A stretch of 64,000 nucleotides of DNA from Todiramphus chloris collaris. Its lineage: Eukaryota; Chordata; Aves; Coraciiformes; Alcedinidae. Within the stretch, counting starts at the first letter, position 1, and the number at the start of each line of letters is the position of its first letter. The translations under genes were made by a program, and so were the position numbers. The DNA lies in NCBI GenBank assembly GCA_025345505.1, contig JANVCC010000040.1, positions 14,617,356-14,681,355 of the forward strand, read 5' to 3'. Positions 56,326-64,000 of this stretch are shown here, piece after piece. The notes beneath the pieces were generated by a model that searched no databases, was not told the origin of the DNA, and saw only the letters and a program-made list of their open reading frames with translations.

Positions 56326-59300
56326 GGTGGGGGGACAAATCAAAACCCGAGCAACAAAAATGCCCCCAAATTTCCTGATAATTTGTTTTCAAGGCTCACT
56401 ACTGCCTGACACAGGTAATAGGCCTTTTGTGTACACTGTGGTGGAGAGAATAAGTGTTCTACCAGCTTATGCAGCATTTCTTGAGCAGGTCCAGTGCAGC
56501 ACATGGACAAAGGACTCAGGTAGGAGAGAGAAGATGAGGCTGTGCTGTCGGACTATAGATCACCTATACTAGTAAGGAGGAAGGTGGAGGTGACATTGGA
56601 GGGAATATGCTCTGCTTCCTAGGCATTTTACAAAGCAAACTGGGAGAGGCTACTGGAAGAGAGGTGCCTGCATGGTTTCTGGCAGCAGCAAGGGAGTGAA
56701 TACACAAGCAACGCCCACCCCCCCCAAGCTGAGGTAGGGACATTGCCACAGATGAGTGAAAGGACCCTGTTGGGTGCATTTGGCCCTCAAAGCCACTAAA
56801 ATAGTAAAGAAAGGGAGTTGCTCTATTAGGACACAAGGAACAGGGCAGATTGGCTCTCCCAAAGTCAGATGCATCCAACTGACCACAAAGCATCATTATT
56901 TCAATAATTATTTTATTCTTGTTTATTGTTTTGTAATCAAACCTGCCTTCACAGACTGGATTTCAGGGTAGGAGGCATACGTATTTCAGGGAAATGTGTG
57001 GCAGACCCACCTTAAGGCTCTGGCTATCTCAAGCTCCTGCTGTGTGGTGTTTAGTAGTTTATGGAGTGGGGTTTTTTTCTCCCTCCATCTGTGTTTAGGA
57101 AGATACTGTGATAGACTATGCTCTGCCCAGCTTGGCAGTTCCCTAAATTTTGTTGTAACAAGCAAACTATCATACCAGAAAGCAGTGATAGCCAAAAACT
57201 GGAACGTGTGGCTCTTTGCTGTAGTCACCTGCTTTAGAGGTCTGTAATTAAACACAGAGATTCATTTTCTAGACCATGAATCCATTCCATCACATCCTCA
57301 ACTTCTCCCTGCACCATTCTGTCATTTTGAAGTTAATCTGAGACAGGTGAACTCTGCTGACACCATGTCCAATAGCCTTCCGAGAGGTTTTCAGAACTAT
57401 CACATACATTTCTGGTACATCACAGGATTGCTGAGACCTGTGAAATTGAAATCTGCAAATTCACCCTAAACCCTCCAAATTGCTTGATTCCCTCTCTGGC
57501 CAGCAGTTGTAAGGAGCTGCATACACTGTTTTGTACCTAATTCTCAAGCTGATTGCATACCTGTGGCTTTTCAGCTTATAAAGAGCAAGGCTACACACTA
57601 AGTGTGCAGTGCTGCAAGACTGTAAGCATTACTGAAGTTCCACCGTGTATCCCTGCCTGTGGGAAAGCAGTCCTTTCCTTTGTGTTGTCTGTGCATTGTA
57701 TCACATGAGAGTTAAAACTTCCAAGAAACATCCTACTCACATTTAGCTTCTGAATTTCTCCAGCTCACAATTCATCAATCATGACTGCTGGCATCCAGGA
57801 GGAAGCAGGAATGCACAGCCAGAGCAAGATAGAATTATAGCAGCACTGATTTAGATCAGACAAGTGCTGTGGAAAAACATCCTGAGAATTCCTATCAGTA
57901 TTGTAGAAAGACCAGTAAATTCTGTTTTGCTCAGGAGATGGTTGTCTAGTCATTCTGCAGGGATATATTACATTTAAAGTTGGGTTGAGGCAGACACTAG
58001 TCTTGGTGCAGTGTTAAAACTTGTACTGTGAAGTCATTTTCAAGACGATGAATTTCAGCACCTCCTTTGAATGTGAGACCTCTAGAAGAGAGCAGCTATC
58101 TGCAAAGACTTGGGTGTCCTCATCAAGATTTTGGTCGGGGAAAACAGCATCCAGGCAGAAGGTCTTTTTGCATAAGGTTTGTAGTACAGTTCTGAGCGCT
58201 CCGTGAACATCCTGCAAATGTTTTGACCAGCTGAAACTGCTAACTCCTGAAATCGGAAATTCAGATATTCCTTTCCCAGGGAGACTCCTCCAGTACCTGG
58301 CAGTAAATTGGAATCTTGTAATACTGGGTTACAAGATTTGAAGACAATCTGAAAAGGTTAACCTAAAGTTTACAGGACCCCTTTCCTCTCTTTTAATTTG
58401 TATGCTGTTCTTTTCAGCAAGAAAAAAAAGAGGCTTTCCTGCCACAACTGCCTGTGTCATACGATTTGGTACAGTCAAGCTTGTGCTGAGTTTGCTGCTG
58501 GGACAAATACTGAGAATATTGAATGGTACTAAATAATAATGATGGGATAAGAGAGAGAAGCTGGTATGTGTGTAAGGTCTGGAGGAGTTCACATGTATGA
58601 AATGTGCAAGAAGTGGGAGCTACAGGAATTACTGAAATGAAAGGAAAGGTTGTGGGGTGCCTTAGATGTATTGAAAAAGAAAAACAGACTTAAACTGATC
58701 TGTGAAAATAAGAGGGAAGATGAAGGAAAATCCTTTATATGAAGTTTCTCATAGTTTACTTAAGCCACAGTTATTGTAAGGTTAGAAGGCAATTGTAAAA
58801 GCTCTTCTTTAGCCATGCACTACAGGTAAAGGCTTGTCACCACATCTCACTTCAAGCAAAATAATTTCCCAGTTCCTTTTACTGAAACGGTTAGAACCAC
58901 TTGGCTGTTCAAGAGGAGTTTGACAAACTTTCCTAGCAAACCTCTGTTCAACTGTTTTGTCTCTGTTGTTCTTTTATATAAAATTATAGCTTAATTTTAA
59001 AACAATGTAATTTCTAAATACAAGGAGTTAGTTAGAGCAGTTAGAAACACAGCTGTTTTCCTTCTTTCACTTCCTTATCTTCCCTTGATTCTACTACACA
59101 CAAGATGGAATAATGTAAAAATGCCCTTCTGTGTGTATGAGCGATGGCTCTGCTTTCAAGTAGTGCTAAGTCGTGTTCTTTAAATGGTATTACCTTGTTA
59201 ATTCCACATGTTTTCTTTGCGACAAATTAATCCACTTCACAGTACATTCATTCAAGAATTGTTCAAACAATAATTTATGAATGGAGCTTTTATCTTGAGG

Positions 59301-61389
59301 TTCCAAGAAATATTACAGACACCTCCTGGCAACAGCAACTGCTATAGTGCATAATTACTCAGAAAGATTATTCCTGAAATTTAAGTGATAAGCTTAACTT
59401 TAGACTTAGCCATTTGGCATTGAAATTTTGTATTGGGCAATTTTCTACCAAGTGATCTACTACCTAGTTCATAATGTATCTAAGGATTGATGGGCACATT
59501 ACTTAACTTTGGTTTCCATTTCATATATTTTCTAGGAGATTTGCCTACATTTCATCCTTCACGCTAACTCTGAACTGTCTGCATTATATTTCATCCTTAT
59601 GTTTGTTACTGTCCCTCACAATAATGAAGATACAGGATCTTCCAGAGCAAGCGCGTACGATTACTCTATTTACTACTCATATTTTGAAATGGGAAGAAGT
59701 TGTAGAGCTATTGGTAAAATATTTATTTAGGATGCATTTCATTACATAAAGCAATGTGAATAGATAGAGCAATAAACACAATTCCCAGGAATAACTGTTG
59801 GCAGTGAGTCTTCAAATAATAAATCACTTTCTTTATAGGCTTCCATTTCTTTCATTTTGTATGGATAACCCTCTCAGAAAAAACACATAATCTGGTTTCC
59901 AGTTATTCAGTGCTGACTGAGAGACCATGAATTTTCATTGGCTGAGATTTGATGTTTATTTCTGCTTAACAGAAACTCACATTTCAAAGTTACTCTATGC
60001 AACTGAGAAATTCAGGCACCAGTTGAACTACATCTGGTAAAGGATGTAGAAAAGGAAGACAAGAGTGTCCTTAAGGTATCAACGTGCTCATGTCACGTGC
60101 AAAACAGATCATCTGTGTTAACTCTTCTTGCAGTATCTTCTATTTCTTCTTATTTTTAAGGAAACCTGATGAGGATTTCAACTAATATCCAAAACTAAAC
60201 CCAGGATTTAGTAACAATTACAAGCCTGTGGTAAAATTCAAGTTAGTAATTGAACTCGTATATCAACGAAGTCTTAGAGAAGCATAGAGCTGGAACTTTG
60301 ATTCGGGGTTGTCTTTCTGAAGAATTACTTTATTAAAAATAGATGGCCAAATCCCAGGGTTCTTACTCAGCTTTGTCTTATTCCTGGATAGTGATCCATA
60401 AGAATGGGAGTATTAATGACTTCTAGTACAACAAAATACCTCAAGGTTTTAAGCATACATAACAAGCTTCTGAAGTAATTTCTCAAATATAAACTGCACA
60501 AGGATAATTATTTCTGTTTTAGAAAATGTCACGTAGCAGTGCACATTCCTGTCTTTTGCAAACCCATCTCTGATTGCAGTATCCGGTATAGAAATTTCAC
60601 ATTTTCTGATCTCTCTCAGAATACTGAGACTAACCTTTGACTCTGTACATACAATTTCAGAATCGTACCTTTTTTTTTTTTTCTTTTACATTCATGGCCC
60701 TATACATTTCCAAAGTGTGTTTCTTCAACAGGTTTTTTTTTTTTCCCCACTTGTTTTTATTATTATATGTTATTTTCAGTATTTACATTTGAACACTAAA
60801 AAAAGAATAATTTTGCTTCCACATCTGGTAAATTACTCTTGGTTTTTGTTTATATTTTCCTTACTGAGTTGCATTCTTGACAAAAATTCTAAGAGCAGAA
60901 TTTCACAGCTTTCCTGTATTAATAGGATACCGGTAGGTAGTGAATTGTGTAGAAGTTAGTTCTGCTAAAGGCAGGATTTTGAAGGAAATTTTGCTACTCA
61001 GTCCTTGCTCATCCTGCGTTATCTTCTGAACTCTCTAGAATCAAAAAATGTGCATTAGATTGACCAAGTGCATGTATGGTCACATGAATGCAATTTTCTT
61101 GCCTGCCATTTTGTGTTATTTCTCTTTCTGTATCAATATGAAGGGTTAATTATAAATTGTTACTATGGCTGGGAGTTGTGCGTTTCCAAGTGGAGAATGC
61201 ACAGGTATTAGGACATAAATGTGCACGTATAGCTTTGGAAAGATTTTCTCAAATTCCTATCTTTTCTTTGTTTCCTGCTGTGTCCAATTACTACCCCCAT
61301 TCTTCAGACTCTAGTCAATCTTCAAAAATCATCTGTCTTTCCATTTGTATGAGGGTAACTGTACCCAATTTATTACAACACTCCATTCC

Positions 61390-61440
61390 ACTTTCTTATC
61401 TTCAACTCTAAAGCACTTTGAGATTCTCTGTAGGAAAGAC
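61390..61440 (+). mobile_element. Possible ancient LINE/SINE-like tail
   Basis: TCTAAAGCACTTTGAGATTCTCTGTAGGAAAGACATAAGG resembles the old vertebrate repeat tail (AAAGCGCTTTGAGATCCT, then AAAGGCGCTATAT), which is also seen more clearly near 26840. It is diverged and short, so this is a tentative call. Confidence 0.35.
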
Positions 61441-64000
61441 ATAAGGTAAACTAAACAAAATCGAATTCAGCTGAATCTATCTGACTAGCCTAATGACTTT
61501 TAAACTTGACAAGGGAAGTTAGGATAGCAAGTTAAAGTGATATATTAGACAGGAAGACGCCGTCCCAACCACTATTTCACCTTTTGTCCAGAATTTTCAA
61601 GGGAGAACAGATCATTGAGAAGAATTTCCTGGATTATCTTTGATTTGCTGCAGATATTGCTGCTACTGAAACCTCAGAAAGAGCAGTTACCATAATGCTC
61701 ACCTGGAGACTCAGGAGGATCTGCAGAGCACTAAGATCTCACTTAAACTGACAAAAAAGGAAAAGATTACTCAAGTGAACATGATGAAGTTAGAATGTAT
61801 TGTAGAGAAAAATGACACGTTATTTAAATCTAAAGGGGAAAAATGGATTTATAGAGATGCAAATTTAGGCCCAGTTTATTTACATTGATTAATAGTCATC
61901 CTATTTATGATTGTACATTAAATAGAGATATTTATTTTACGCGGAGCTATTTTATGACACCAATAACTTAGTACTGTTGCAAAGAAGAGCAATTTTCCTG
62001 GTAGATAATTTATAAATCCTGGTGGATAATATACGAACATAATTTATTTTCTGAAGTTGAGTAGCCCTGCATTTAAATACAGTACGGAACTTATCCTCTA
62101 TATCCAGACAACGTTAAACACAGCATGACCAAGTAAATTCAGCAATGATGAATCTTTCCCTTTATGATCCTGTGATTACACCTGATCAAAAAGATTTAAA
62201 ACCTTTTCAAAACAAACATAGCATTTTTTTGCTCTTCAGGAAGGAAGATGATGTGAAAGAAAACTGGTGAGGATACTAGTAGAGTGTATTGACCCACACG
62301 GGAAGGAGATGCAGGATGTCTTCTCTCAGTCCTGTGAACAACTCCCTGCTACACTCCTGCTCTCTCTTACCACTTCCTGATTACCACAGATTGAAAAGTT
62401 TTATTCTCTTGGAATGTCTTAGCTTTAAGAAGAGAAAACATTGCCAGCCATGCTGGCCATAACAGAACTAGTAATTAAGTGTACATGCGTGTACGGAAAG
62501 GTCATTTCACAGCGTGAAATATCATTGTTATTGGCTTACTCCTTTTTGCTTTCTCACAGAGAGCTTTCTCTTTGTTCTGGAATTTTGGATAGTTTCTGCC
62601 AAGCAGAAAACTTAAGAGCTGGGTGCTACTTATAATAAATAGGGAAATCACACATAGTTCCTGAAGGAAACTAAGCAAAGGCCGCATCTTCAAATGCGCG
62701 ATAGTGTGATCTCACATCCTGCAGACAAGATTACACCAATTTACAGCCACTGATGCCTTATCTGCTCTTATTTTTATTTGTAAGTTAAGCTAAACTGATG
62801 TGATTGTAATTTGGGGTTGTTTTTTTATAAAGAGTGTTTTAAGGCACAGGGATTGAGTTCAAATATAAGACTTAGTTTATTATTGACATTAAATTTATAT
62901 TTGACAACAAGAATTAATACAAATTATGTTGATACGTGACAGCACATCCCTTGAAATTCATGTGTATGATTTGGCATGAAAGGTCATTTTCATAGTCGTT
63001 TTTATATATGGACTTCAAAATCAAGTGAAACCTTTGGCATATGCAGCTGTACTCTTTTTTTTAAGTTTATACTTCTTAACGAGATTACTTTCCGTGGTCT
63101 ATGAAATGTTTTGTCATAAAGTGGTCATCTAATGCTTGTCTTTTAATTGTAACAGACCATTATTGCTGCTGATTTACAATGTATTATCCTCTTACAAGCA
63201 AATTTAATCACAGGAGCTCTATTTCCTGCTAATCTTTATTAGGATAGTGGAGAGAAAACGCTGCCACATAGAATGCACCAGTCTCTCTGTATCGGCATCA
63301 GAGAGGAGCTTGAAAATTTGAAGCTAAGCTTAACATTCTAAAAGAATAAAGGTAGAAAGTTACCTGAATAACATTACCTTTGTTGTTATAGCTAGGCAAT
63401 CTTACCTCACTAATATTTCAATCAGCATAATTTTCGTCTCAGACATTTAGAGCTTTTAATAATTTTGGTAAACTTAAAAAGAAAAAAAATCATGGTTGCT
63501 TTATTTTTCCTCAAGAAATAGTAAACAGTGATGCCAAGAAGTTTCAATTTACTTGTCCAGAATTAAAGTGAGGATGTCTCCCCCTTTCCCTCTCTCCCAT
63601 GTGCCTCCATTTTCCATTATGCTGGATTTTTATAAAGAAAAGTGTGTAAATACCAGTTTTTACAAAGCAAATTTTGTGGAATTGAGGTTGGGGGGCATTT
63701 TTACTTACAAAAATAGGTTACTTCAGCTGACTTCTTTTACTTAGGAAAGAGATTTTTAGATCTTTTCCCTAGTACTGTGAGCCAATGAGTATGTTGTGAG
63801 ACACTATAGCCACATACTGCTGCACAGGCTCTCCCAGTTCCTCTTTGAAATGTAACAAAATATGAAGCTAGGAAAAAAAGGGTTTTTTTCCTGTATTAGA
63901 GACTCCTGCACTGCCATAGTATTTACTCAGTAGTAGTTCAAGAAATAACTACTAAAAGCAGAGTTGTCTAGTGTTTAACACACAGGGAGCAAATAGTAGG

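Larger units (their letters stand above)
53967..64000. other. Intergenic region, no gene seen
   Basis: This is AT-rich, mostly single-copy sequence. It contains a strongly pyrimidine-biased block (about 55380-55740), an A20 tract (56306-56325) and a probable ancient repeat tail at about 61390-61440. No open frame shows a domain or plausible exon structure. Confidence 0.75.

Overview
The window is nuclear DNA from a bird. It is AT-rich, has long introns, and carries many 3'-end fragments of CR1 retrotransposons in both orientations plus one endogenous-retrovirus-type solo LTR of a design common in neoavian genomes. There are no bacterial-style operons. The only gene I can support is the 3' half of GABRB2, on the + strand, which encodes the beta-2 subunit of the GABA-A receptor chloride channel.

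Layout. Bases 1-9320 are intron. Four coding exons follow: 9321-9458, 10620-10772, 11878-12122 and 30078-30425. Their phases join in frame without a break. They encode the end of the ligand-binding domain including loop C, then TM1, TM2 (the pore helix), TM3, the cytoplasmic loop, TM4 and the stop. The first two introns between them are about 1.1 kb each. The third is about 18 kb and holds most of the repeats: four CR1 fragments, the antisense LTR, an ancient LINE/SINE-like relic and a 317-bp element with terminal inverted repeats. After the stop at 30423-30425 comes an inferred 3' UTR of about 6 kb, ending near 36400 at a good AATAAA with a GU-rich downstream element. It carries six UGUANAUA (Pumilio-type) sites and an exact 20-bp tandem duplication.

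From about 36.4 kb to 64 kb I find no gene on either strand. Open frames there are short, lack family motifs, and look like chance. This stretch holds CR1 scraps, simple repeats, a 54-55 bp tandem duplication and an A13/T13 hairpin. It is consistent with the gene-poor flank downstream of GABRB2 in other amniotes.

I did not find a new biological system. The leads most worth checking are: a possible intronic terminal exon just after the TM3 exon, which would give a beta-2 protein without TM4; the unlocated beta-2 'long form' mini-exon; the inverted-repeat element; the LTR's sense-strand polyadenylation signals inside the big intron; and the Pumilio-site cluster in the 3' UTR.
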